Of a stretch of 57,397 nucleotides of DNA, positions 18,370-26,005 are shown in pieces. Both the position numbers and the translations under genes were made by a program. The notes beneath the pieces were generated by a model. The model was not told where the DNA came from, ran no database searches, and saw only the letters and a list, made by a program, of their open reading frames with translations. Each line of letters begins with the position of its first letter. Position 1 is the first letter of the stretch. The DNA is from DASQUK01 sp046723645 (GTDB taxonomy: Bacteria > Actinomycetota > Acidimicrobiia > Acidimicrobiales > VFJN01): assembly GCA_046723645.1 (NCBI GenBank), contig JBKOUY010000222.1, positions 1 through 57,397 of the forward strand, written 5' to 3'.

Positions 18370-18936
18370 CTAGATCCAGTCGCCCTCGACCACCGTACGG
18401 CCCGGGACGGCGCCCTCGATCTCGCTCAGGCGGGCGGCGTAGGCCTCGGTGTCCACGTCGTTGGCCCACATGACCAGTGCGTCCTCGCCGGTCTCGGGGT
18501 AGTAACCCTTGCGCACGCCCGCCGGCGCGAAGCCGAAACGCTGGTACAGGGCCTGCGCCCCCGAGTTGCTCATCCGCACCTCCAGGGTGAGGTTGTGGCA
18601 CCCCCGGTCCACCGCCGACCGGGCCAGCGCCAGCAGCATGCGCGTCGCCACGCCGTGCCGCTGCCAGGCCGGGTCTACGGCGACGGTAGTGATGTGTCCG
18701 TCGGCGACCGCCCGGAACATCCCGGCGTAGCCGACGACCTCGGATCCCACCCGGGCCACGAGGTAGACCCGGCTGGCGCGCTGGCTGATCTCGCCGAGGA
18801 ACAGGCCGAACGTCCACGGACGCGGGTACACCTGCTGCTCGATCCGCAGCACGCCTCGGAGATGCCGGCGGCGCATGGGCGTGATGCGCACCTCGAGCGC
18901 GTCGGGGTCGCCGGGCAGGCGCAGCGCGCGTGCCAT
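18370..18936 (-). CDS. rimI: Ribosomal-protein-alanine N-acetyltransferase-like GNAT protein
   Basis: A 188-residue GNAT acetyltransferase of RimI type. It shows ITTVAVDPAWQRHGVATRML, the acetyl-CoA pyrophosphate-binding loop, and the ALYQRFGFAPAGVRKGYY segment seen in RimI. RimI acetylates the N-terminus of S18 in E. coli. In actinobacteria the gene sits within the tsa cluster, as here, and may have other targets. The ATG overlaps the tsaB stop by one base. The C-terminal extension of about 35 residues is acidic and not part of the core fold. Confidence 0.9.
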   Translation of the reverse strand: MARALRLPGDPDALEVRITPMRRRHLRGVLRIEQQVYPRPWTFGLFLGEISQRASRVYLVARVGSEVVGYAGMFRAVADGHITTVAVDPAWQRHGVATRMLLALARSAVDRGCHNLTLEVRMSNSGAQALYQRFGFAPAGVRKGYYPETGEDALVMWANDVDTEAYAARLSEIEGAVPGRTVVEGDWI

Positions 18937-19646
18937 CAGCCCTGGCTCTCCAGCACGTCGCGGGTCGACCAGTTGATCTCGGCGTCGGGGCGCCGCAGGT
19001 ACAGGGGCTCCAGCTGCCACGGCTTGACGAAGTCCTCGCGCAGCGCCCTGGCGTGCGCGAGCTGCACCAGCGAGGCGGCCGAGGGATACGCCAGCGCCTG
19101 GTCCCCGATCTCGACGTTCGCAAGGTCCGCGAAGGCGTCGCAGTAGCGCAGGCCGCCGTCGCCGACCATCAGCACGTCCTCGCGGGTGGCCTCGAGGTCG
19201 CCGGCCAGGTCGTCGGGCGACGAGATCTGGTAGCCGCGCAGGCGCTGGATGCCGCCCGGCACCTGACGGTAGGTGGCGGTGAACAGCTCGCCCCGACGGG
19301 CGTCGATGGCCGCCACGATCAGGCGCGGGCTCCACCGCACCGGGAAGGCGAGCAGGTCGAGGCTGCCCACCCCGATCATCGGGATCCGCAGGGCGTGCGC
19401 GATGGCCTTCCCCGCGGCGATGCCGACCCTGAGGCCGGTGAACAGCCCCGGGCCCACGTCGACCGCCACGCAGCCGATGTCCGCCAGCTCGACGCGCGCC
19501 TGGCGCCGCACGAACTCGATCGACGGTGCCAGCGACTCGGCGTGGCGCTTGCCCCGGCTCGAATGGGTCGACGCCAGCACGCCCTCGTGCCCCCCGATCG
19601 CACAGCCGACCTGCGCCGTCGACGTGGTGATCCCGAGGATCAGCAC
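18936..19646 (-). CDS. tsaB: tRNA threonylcarbamoyladenosine complex subunit TsaB
   Basis: The 236-residue protein is the non-catalytic ASKHA-fold partner of TsaD in t6A synthesis. It starts with GTG as VLILGITTSTAQVGCAI. It has the glycine-rich DVGPGLFTGLRVGIAAGKAIAHAL region and VAAIDARRGELF, both diagnostic of TsaB. It overlaps the end of tsaE by seven bases and the start of rimI by one base, in a tightly coupled operon. Confidence 0.94.
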   Translation of the reverse strand: MLILGITTSTAQVGCAIGGHEGVLASTHSSRGKRHAESLAPSIEFVRRQARVELADIGCVAVDVGPGLFTGLRVGIAAGKAIAHALRIPMIGVGSLDLLAFPVRWSPRLIVAAIDARRGELFTATYRQVPGGIQRLRGYQISSPDDLAGDLEATREDVLMVGDGGLRYCDAFADLANVEIGDQALAYPSAASLVQLAHARALREDFVKPWQLEPLYLRRPDAEINWSTRDVLESQG

Positions 19647-20176
19647 GGTGCCACCCCGCCGGACGATCCTGACCCCGCCCAGGGTGCGACCGCCTCGACG
19701 AGCGACGCCATGCGCCGAAGCCACGAGCGGCCGGCGCTCCGGAGGACGATGGTGCGGTCGTCGTCGGCCGCCCCGAACGTCAGCCGCACCTCGAGCAGGT
19801 CGGCCGGCAGCATCGGGAGGATGGCGTCGCCCCACTCGATGAGGACCACGCCTTCGTCGTCGAGCAGCTCGGACAGCCCGAGGTCGATGACCTCGCTGAG
19901 CTGGTCCAGCCGGTAGACGTCCACGTGGTGCACCGGCAGGCGCCCGACGTATTCCTGCACGAGGGTGAAGGTCGGGCTGGTGATCGGCTCGCCGACCCCG
20001 AGACCCCGGCCGAAGCCCTGGACGAACGCCGTCTTGCCCGCGCCCAGGTCGCCCGCCAGCACCACCAGGTCGCCCGGTTGCGCCAGCGACGCGAGCGCCG
20101 ACGCCAACCGCTGCGTGGCCTCCACCGAGGACGTGCGGGCCACCAGCGTGGCGCCATCGCGGGGGTTCACTGGCAC
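19640..20176 (-). CDS. tsaE: tRNA threonylcarbamoyladenosine complex ATPase TsaE
   Basis: The 178-residue P-loop ATPase is needed for turnover of the TsaB-TsaD complex. It has Walker A GDLGAGKT (about 42-49), the ITSPTFTLVQEY switch segment, HVDVYRLD and VLIEWGD, all typical of TsaE. The start is one of two GTG codons, 20176 or 20170. The longer reading frame upstream is a shadow. It heads the tsaE-tsaB-rimI-tsaD series. Confidence 0.94.
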   Translation of the reverse strand: MPVNPRDGATLVARTSSVEATQRLASALASLAQPGDLVVLAGDLGAGKTAFVQGFGRGLGVGEPITSPTFTLVQEYVGRLPVHHVDVYRLDQLSEVIDLGLSELLDDEGVVLIEWGDAILPMLPADLLEVRLTFGAADDDRTIVLRSAGRSWLRRMASLVEAVAPWAGSGSSGGVAPC

Positions 20177-20211
20177 TCGGGTCAGCCTAGGTGCGCCACG
20201 CCTGCCAGCCG

Positions 20212-21237
20212 TCAGACGACCTCGGTGGCTGCGGCCCCGACGACGGCGAGGTCGCGCCGGCGCACGCCGTCGAGCTCGATCCCCACGGACAGCACCATGT
20301 GCTCCTCGATCACTTGGCCGCGGCCGAGCGCTGCCGTCATCACCGGGATCTCGAACCCCATCCCACTGCCGCGCACCACCCAGCGGGACACGCCCGGCGC
20401 GACTGCGTCGCGGAGGTCGGCGACCGTCGCGCCCGGCCGGCACGCGTCCACCAGCCGCCGCTGGGCGGCGACCACCGGGGCGTCGTCGTCGGCCTCGGGC
20501 AGCGTGCGGCCCAGGCCGCCCTCGTAGCCGTCGACCAGCAGCCCGATGTCGACGTGGGCTGGGGACCCGGTGGTGGCATCGAGCTGCGTCACCGCCACCC
20601 CGGACGTGGGAACCGTCACCCCCAGCCCGGCGACGGCCGCCAGCGCCGCCGCCCGGGCGCCGATGGTCCCGGCCCCGTCGGCGAGGGCTGCGCCGGCGGC
20701 CTCCATCCCGGCGCGGGCGACGGCCACGGCAGCCCGGCTGCGCTCCACCTCCGCCGGGAGCTTCAGGGCCCGCACCGCCCGCATCAGGTCGTCGGCGGGC
20801 ACCAGCTCCGCCTCGGGGGCGAGGCGCCGCACCATGTGCTGGAAGCCCGGCGACAGGGCCTCGACGCCGATCCGCCTCGCCGCGGCCAGGCCCGGGATGC
20901 CGGCCAGGGCGCCGGCAAGGACGGCCCCGTTCCAGGTCACGCCGTAGACGTGGTCGAAGGGGATCTCGGGCGGGATTCCCTCGTCCCAGCTCGACAGCAT
21001 GTGAACCGAGCGCGCCGACTCGACCAGCACGCACGCGGGCCCGAACGGGCGGGTGCCGGCCGTCCACAACGAGCCTGCGCCGGTGGCGTAGGCCACCGAG
21101 TCGCGGCGCCCGAGCACCAGCACGTCGAGCCCGGCGGTGGCCATGGCGCCGAACACCCGGTCCCGGCGCCCGGCGCGGAGCTCGGCCTCGTCGGTCGTCG
21201 GTGTGGGAGCGGTCGATGCGTTCACGGCTGCAGGCAC
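20212..21237 (-). CDS. Degenerate M24 (Xaa-Pro peptidase/creatinase-like) homologue, probably non-catalytic
   Basis: The 341-residue product has the creatinase N-terminal domain followed by a pita-bread fold like its upstream neighbour. However, the metal ligands are mostly lost. Against the neighbour's five ligands, Asp230 remains and the second aspartate is Gly241 (YEGGLGRT). The histidine is Arg289, and the two glutamates are about Gly319 and Arg328. It should therefore not bind the dinuclear metal centre. It starts on a GTG five bases after the active paralogue and is probably co-translated with it. A scaffold or regulatory partner of the active enzyme is possible. Confidence 0.8.
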   Translation of the reverse strand: MPAAVNASTAPTPTTDEAELRAGRRDRVFGAMATAGLDVLVLGRRDSVAYATGAGSLWTAGTRPFGPACVLVESARSVHMLSSWDEGIPPEIPFDHVYGVTWNGAVLAGALAGIPGLAAARRIGVEALSPGFQHMVRRLAPEAELVPADDLMRAVRALKLPAEVERSRAAVAVARAGMEAAGAALADGAGTIGARAAALAAVAGLGVTVPTSGVAVTQLDATTGSPAHVDIGLLVDGYEGGLGRTLPEADDDAPVVAAQRRLVDACRPGATVADLRDAVAPGVSRWVVRGSGMGFEIPVMTAALGRGQVIEEHMVLSVGIELDGVRRRDLAVVGAAATEVV

Positions 21238-21241
21238 ATCC

Positions 21242-22462
21242 TCAGGCGAACGGCGGGTAGGCGTGGCCGCCGCCCAGGTGACGCCAGCCGTCCTGGGTCA
21301 CGGCCACGATCTCCTCGGCCCGGTAGCCGCCGACACCCTCGTCCCAGATCACCGGTTCCAGCACCAGCACCATCCCCGGCGCCATGACCAGGCGGTCGTC
21401 GAACTCGGGCCCGAGGTCGGTGCCCACCAGCGGCATCTCGGCGCTCTCCACCCCGACGCCGTGCGCCAGGTAGAAGTAGGGCAGCCACGGGCGCTGGCCG
21501 CCGTTGGCGTCTTCCGCCGCCCGGCACAGGTCACCGCCCGTCACGCCGGGCTTAAGGACGTCGAGCACGGCGACCATCACCTCGCACCAGCGCTCGAACA
21601 GCCGCCGTTCGGCCGCGTTCGGGTCGCGCCCGATCACCCAGGTCCGGCCGAAGTCCGAGGCGTAGCCGAGGTGGTCGATGCCGCTGTCCACCCAGACGAT
21701 GTCGCCCTCGCCGAAGGCGGGATTGCCGACGCCGGTGGGAAAGGCGATCGTCTCGGTGGTCGTGCGGGGCCCGTCCGCGACCGTCCGGGGCATGGGCTGG
21801 AAGATCGGGTCGATGAGGTTCGCCTCGACCCCCAGTTCGCCCAGCCGCGCCAGGAAGGCGCCGGCCACCTCGTTGCGCGTGGCTCCGGGCCTCGCCTCGT
21901 CCTGGATCGCAGCCATCGCCTCCTCGTTGCGGCGCTGGGCCTCGGCGATGCAGCCGAGCTCGTCGTCGGTCTTGCACAGCTTGGCGGCGCCGACGAGGTG
22001 GGACGCATCGGTGACGTCGGCTCCCGCCAGCATCCCCGTTCGCAGCATCGCCCCGCTCTGCTCGTCGACTGCGACCCGCCGACCGGCGAGCGGACCGACG
22101 ATCTCGCCCAGGGCCCCGGCGAGGCCCGCAGCCCCCTCGTCGAGCTCGGGCCACGCCGCCGGGTGGCCCTCGACGTCCAGCGCGGGGTCGATGTCGTCGG
22201 CCAGGAGGTGGGGCGGGTCCTCCCCCGCAACCAACAGCGCGACCGGGCGCTCGAAGGTCGCGCAGGACACGTCCACGCCCCGGACCGCCCGACCGGTGGC
22301 GTACGCGACGTTGGGCGCGTGGAGCAGGAGCGCGACCTCCACGCCCTGGCGCGCCATCTCGGCCTTGAGGCGGGCGTGCCGCTCGCGGCCCATCCGGCCG
22401 GCGTCGATCGCCGCCATGTCGGTCCGCCGCCCGGCCAGGATGCGGGCCAAGTCCACCCCCAC
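21242..22462 (-). CDS. M24-family metallopeptidase (Xaa-Pro aminopeptidase-like)
   Basis: The 406-residue protein has a creatinase/prolidase N-terminal domain (to about 160) and a pita-bread catalytic domain. All five metal ligands are present: Asp259 and Asp270 (VDSGIDHLGYASDFGRT), His334 (YLAHGVGVES), Glu369 (VLVLEP) and Glu383 (RAEEIVAV). Family members cleave X-Pro bonds or act on related amides such as creatine, and the substrate here is unknown. The GTG at 22462 lies seven bases after a TATCAA -10 box, which supports a leaderless start. The next gene is its degenerate paralogue. Confidence 0.88.
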   Translation of the reverse strand: MGVDLARILAGRRTDMAAIDAGRMGRERHARLKAEMARQGVEVALLLHAPNVAYATGRAVRGVDVSCATFERPVALLVAGEDPPHLLADDIDPALDVEGHPAAWPELDEGAAGLAGALGEIVGPLAGRRVAVDEQSGAMLRTGMLAGADVTDASHLVGAAKLCKTDDELGCIAEAQRRNEEAMAAIQDEARPGATRNEVAGAFLARLGELGVEANLIDPIFQPMPRTVADGPRTTTETIAFPTGVGNPAFGEGDIVWVDSGIDHLGYASDFGRTWVIGRDPNAAERRLFERWCEVMVAVLDVLKPGVTGGDLCRAAEDANGGQRPWLPYFYLAHGVGVESAEMPLVGTDLGPEFDDRLVMAPGMVLVLEPVIWDEGVGGYRAEEIVAVTQDGWRHLGGGHAYPPFA

Positions 22463-22469
22463 GCCGCCA

Positions 22470-22499
22470 TTGATAGTCCAAGGCTGACGCCAACGTCAG
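22470..22499 (-). promoter_or_regulatory. Promoter and palindromic operator between M24 pair and P450
   Basis: Reading leftward, CTGACG (22499-22494) and TATCAA (22475-22470) are 18 bases apart and lead directly to the GTG at 22462. The -35 is half of a perfect dyad, CTGACG-ccaa-CGTCAG (22484-22499). A repressor could bind there and affect both divergent genes. Confidence 0.55.
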
Positions 22500-22567
22500 A
22501 AGTCGGGGCGCCGACGTGGTATCACGGTGGGCTCCGGTTCGTGACGGGTTGGAGGGGAGGCGCCGCG

Positions 22568-23842
22568 ATGGCCGACGCGATGGCCGACCGAGCGACGGTC
22601 GACTTCGACCACCACAGCCGGGAGTTCCACCAGAATCGTCACGCCCGCTGGGCCGAGCTGCGCCGCTGCCCGGTGGCCTACAACCCCAACTACGGCGGGT
22701 TCTGGGTCGTGAGCGGCTACGACGAGGTCGCGATCGTCTCCCGCGACGCCGAGACGTTCACGAGCCGCTACCCAGCCGAGCCCGACGACGGCATCGACTA
22801 CGTCGGAATCGCTGGGCTCCCGCGGGGCGGCATCCCTCCCCAGGGGATCGCCGAGGTCGAGGGGCCCCGCCACGGCGCGCTCCGGCGGGTCCTCAACCGG
22901 TTCCTGGCGCCGCCGGCCATCGCGCGCCTCCAGCCGCTGATGGAGGCGGCGGCCACCTGGTTCCTCGACCAGAGGATCGAGAGCGGCAGCATCGACCTCG
23001 TCCTCGAGCTGGCGAACCCGGTGCCGGCGATCCTGACGATGGAGCTGGTGGGCCTGCCACACGACAGTTGGCCCCACTACGCCGCCGTCTTCCACGGCAC
23101 GGTCTCCTACCGGCCCAGGAGCCCGGAGTACGACGAGGCGATAGCCAATGTTCCCGGCATGGTGGCCGAGCTCCAGCGCGAGATCGACGTGCGCCGGCGC
23201 GAGCCCCGCGACGACCTGCTCACACAGCTGGTCGAGATGGAGGTCGAGGGCGGACTCGACGGCGGGAGGCGGCTCAGCGACGACGAGCTGGTGTCCGTCC
23301 TGTGGAACCTGGTGGCCGGCGGCCTCGACACCACGACGTCGCTCACGTCGCTGACCCTGTACCACCTCGACGAACACCGCGACCTCCGGCGGCGCCTCAT
23401 CGAGGAGCCCCGCCTGTTGGCCGGCGCCACCGACGAGTTCCTGCGCTACTTCTCGGTGAACGAGACCCTGACCCGCACGGTCACCCGCGACGTCGAGCTG
23501 GGCGGCCAGCAGCTCCGACGCGGCGATCACCTCATGCTCAGCTGGTTGTCGGCCAACCGCGACCAGCGGGCGTTCGAGCGCGCCGACGAGGTGGACCTCG
23601 ACCGCGAGCGCAACCCGCACCTGGCCTTCGGGGTCGGCCCCCACCGCTGCATAGGGATGCACATGGCCCGCACGATGTTCCAGGTCCTCGTCCGCCAGGT
23701 CCTGCAGCGCATGCCCGACTACGAAATCGACCGGGCCGCCACACGGTTCTACCAGGGGAACCCGCAGTTGAACGGCGCGGTGCGCATGCCCGCCACCTTC
23801 TCGCCCGGGCCCGTGGTCGGTCCGCCCGAGCGACCGTTCTAA
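22568..23842 (+). CDS. Cytochrome P450
   Basis: The 424-residue soluble class I type P450 has the I-helix oxygen-activating motif AGGLDTT (about 250-256) and the ExxR pair Glu290-Arg293 (EFLRYF). The haem-binding loop FGVGPHRCIGMHMAR carries the thiolate ligand Cys361. It would need a ferredoxin and reductase, and none are nearby. The ATG follows GGAGGGGAGG by seven bases. The substrate cannot be predicted. It is divergent from the M24 pair and convergent with the S58 hydrolase. It belongs to a block between tsaE and alr that is not part of the usual gene order. Confidence 0.95.
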   Translation: MADAMADRATVDFDHHSREFHQNRHARWAELRRCPVAYNPNYGGFWVVSGYDEVAIVSRDAETFTSRYPAEPDDGIDYVGIAGLPRGGIPPQGIAEVEGPRHGALRRVLNRFLAPPAIARLQPLMEAAATWFLDQRIESGSIDLVLELANPVPAILTMELVGLPHDSWPHYAAVFHGTVSYRPRSPEYDEAIANVPGMVAELQREIDVRRREPRDDLLTQLVEMEVEGGLDGGRRLSDDELVSVLWNLVAGGLDTTTSLTSLTLYHLDEHRDLRRRLIEEPRLLAGATDEFLRYFSVNETLTRTVTRDVELGGQQLRRGDHLMLSWLSANRDQRAFERADEVDLDRERNPHLAFGVGPHRCIGMHMARTMFQVLVRQVLQRMPDYEIDRAATRFYQGNPQLNGAVRMPATFSPGPVVGPPERPF

Positions 23843-23851
23843 TTTCGCCTC

Positions 23852-23941
23852 GCAACCAAAGGTTGCTCGGCGAGACATTCGTCGCCGCCTGCCGGCGGCG
23901 TCGATTCCCAGTCGCTCGACCGGCGAAGCCGGCTCGAGCGA
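23852..23941. terminator. Hairpins between convergent P450 and S58 genes
   Basis: GCAACC-aaa-GGTTGC (23852-23866) lies ten bases after the P450 stop. A longer stem, TCGCTCGA with TCGAGCGA enclosing CCGGC-gaa-GCCGG, spans 23912-23941. Together they probably end transcripts from both sides. No T tract is visible. Confidence 0.55.
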
Positions 23942-24006
23942 CGGTGGGGGGCTCCGGCAGGAGCCTCTGTCCCCACACCCCCCGCCCCAGACACAAGCCG
24001 ATGCCC

Positions 24007-24879
24007 TCAGTCAGCCAGTGACCGCACGGCCTCGGCGACCACGTGGACGGCCAGGGCGCGCACGATGTCCACGTCGCCGGCCACCTCGCCGGTCGCCGCC
24101 GCCACGAAGGCGTCGCCGTCGGCACGGGTGTGCGCCGGGAACACCGCTCGCGCCAGGCCGTCGTGGCCGCCCTGGGCCACGACCTTGCAGCCCACCTTGT
24201 CGAGGCGGGCATTGGTGGCCACCACGCCGATCGTCGTGTTGCCGAAGCCGGTCCCCGTCACCCGTGGCGCCGCCATGTCGCGGGCGCGGGCGAGGTCGAG
24301 CGCGGTCCGATCGTCGGCGCCCGGGGTGCCGGCTGCATTGACGGCCACCAGGGCCGCCACCCGCAGGCCGCCCGCCTCCGCCCCGGCGGAGACCAGTCCC
24401 CCGGGCCGGCGCTCGCCGAAACCGAACTTGGCCACGGTTGCGCCGGTGCCGGCGCCCACGGTCCCCAGCTCGACCGGGCCGCCGGCCGCGGCCAGGCAGG
24501 CCGCATACCCCTGGTCGGCGCCGGGACGCGTGGAGGAGTCGCCGACGGCCAGGTCGAACAGCGCGAGGGCGACCACGATCGGGACCGGTCCGGCGGGCGT
24601 GGCGAAGCCCAGGCCGCGCTCCTCGCAGTACCGCATCGCGCCGTCCGCGGCCGCCAGCCCGAACGCCGAGCCGCCCGTCAGCACCACCGCGTCGATGCGG
24701 CTCACCGTCCGAGTCGGGTCGAGGAGCTCGAGGTCGCGCGTCGCCGGCGCACCGCCCCGGGCGTCACCAGAGGCCACGGTCCCGTCGGGGAACAGGACCA
24801 CCGTGCAGCCCGTGCGCGCCGCGGCGTCGGTCCAGTGCCCGACGAGGAGCCCGGTGATGTCGGTGATGCCGGTGCCCAT
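24007..24879 (-). CDS. S58-family autoprocessing hydrolase (DmpA/NylC-like)
   Basis: The 290-residue protein matches the S58 N-terminal-nucleophile family, which includes DmpA aminopeptidases and the NylC nylon-oligomer hydrolase. Features include GLLVGHWTDAAARTGCTVV, VVLTGGSAFGLAAADG, the GAGTGATVAKFG loop and FGNTTIGVVATNA. By comparison with NylC, self-cleavage is expected between Asn214 and Thr215, which frees a catalytic threonine. The ATG at 24879 was chosen over an earlier codon because it opens directly into the conserved domain. It lies 10 bases downstream of alr and is probably co-transcribed. The natural substrate is unknown. Confidence 0.9.
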   Translation of the reverse strand: MGTGITDITGLLVGHWTDAAARTGCTVVLFPDGTVASGDARGGAPATRDLELLDPTRTVSRIDAVVLTGGSAFGLAAADGAMRYCEERGLGFATPAGPVPIVVALALFDLAVGDSSTRPGADQGYAACLAAAGGPVELGTVGAGTGATVAKFGFGERRPGGLVSAGAEAGGLRVAALVAVNAAGTPGADDRTALDLARARDMAAPRVTGTGFGNTTIGVVATNARLDKVGCKVVAQGGHDGLARAVFPAHTRADGDAFVAAATGEVAGDVDIVRALAVHVVAEAVRSLAD

Positions 24880-24889
24880 CCTGTCCGAC

Positions 24890-26005
24890 CTACCGGTACC
24901 GCCGGGCCACCCGGGCGCCGATCGCACAGACCACCTCGTAGGAGATGGTGCCGAGGCGGCCCGCCCACTCGTCCGGCGTGATGCGCTCGCCGCCCTGCCC
25001 GCCGAGGAGCACGACCTGCTCGCCCGGGGCGACGTCGGAGCCCGGGCCGCAGTCGACCATCAGCTGGTCCATCGTGACCACGCCCACGATGGGGCACCGC
25101 CGGCCTCGGATCAGCACCTCCTGCCCCGCCAGGGGCAGTGACCGGAACACGCCGTCGGCGTAGCCGATCGGCACCGTGGCCACCACCGTGTCCCGGGAGA
25201 TCTGGTGCCGGTGCCCGTAGGACATGCGCTCGCCCGCCGCGACCGGCTTCACGAACGAGACCTCGGACGCCAGCGTCAGGGCGGGCCGGAGGTCGGCGCA
25301 CTGGGCCGCCATGGCGGGAGCCGGCGGGATGCCGTAGACCGCGATGCCACACCGCACCAGGTCGTGGCGGGCCTTGGAATGGGCGATCGTGCCCGCCGAA
25401 TTGGCCATGTGGACGATGCCGGGGTCGACCCCCGCCGCCCGCAACTCGGCCAGGACTGCGTCGAACCGGGCGATCTGGTCGTCGGTGAACGGGTTGTCGG
25501 GCTCGTCGGCGACCGGAAGGTGGGTGCAGACCCCCTCGAGCCGCAGCTCGGCGGACTCCTGGATGGATCGGGACATGGCGACTGCGTCCGCCGGCGCCAC
25601 TCCCACGCGATGCATGCCGGTATCGACCTTGAGGTGGACGGCGACGGCGCTGTGCCTCCGGGACCGGACCGACTTCGCCAACGCGGCCACGATCGTGGGG
25701 CTGTAGACGGTCAGCCGGGCGCCGGTTGCGATGGCGTCGTCGACCTCGTCCGGCCGTGGCTCCGACAGCAGCAGGAGGGGGACCTCGATGCCGGCGTCCC
25801 GCAGCCCCACCAGCTCGTCGACCTGCGCCACGCCCAGCCAGTCGGCGCCCGCCTCCACGGCGGCGCGCCCGACGGCGGCGGCACCGTGCCCGTAGCCGTT
25901 GGCCTTCACGACGGCGCACAGCCGTGCCGGGGCGGCGGTGGCGCGGAGGGTGGTGACGTTGTGGCGGATGGCAGCGAGGTCGACCTCGGCCCAGGCCCGC
26001 GCCAC
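24890..26005 (-). CDS. alr: Alanine racemase
   Basis: This PLP enzyme makes D-alanine for peptidoglycan. The 371-residue sequence has the PLP lysine Lys34 in AVVKANGYGHG and the TIM-barrel segment HLKVDTGMHRVGV. The second catalytic base Tyr263 lies in MSYGHRH, with a C-terminal beta domain (IVGVVTMDQLMVDCG). The GTG start overlaps the nnr stop (TAGTG). It sits with nnr, acpS and glmS in a wall-precursor cluster usual for actinobacteria. Confidence 0.97.
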   Translation of the reverse strand: MARAWAEVDLAAIRHNVTTLRATAAPARLCAVVKANGYGHGAAAVGRAAVEAGADWLGVAQVDELVGLRDAGIEVPLLLLSEPRPDEVDDAIATGARLTVYSPTIVAALAKSVRSRRHSAVAVHLKVDTGMHRVGVAPADAVAMSRSIQESAELRLEGVCTHLPVADEPDNPFTDDQIARFDAVLAELRAAGVDPGIVHMANSAGTIAHSKARHDLVRCGIAVYGIPPAPAMAAQCADLRPALTLASEVSFVKPVAAGERMSYGHRHQISRDTVVATVPIGYADGVFRSLPLAGQEVLIRGRRCPIVGVVTMDQLMVDCGPGSDVAPGEQVVLLGGQGGERITPDEWAGRLGTISYEVVCAIGARVARRYR

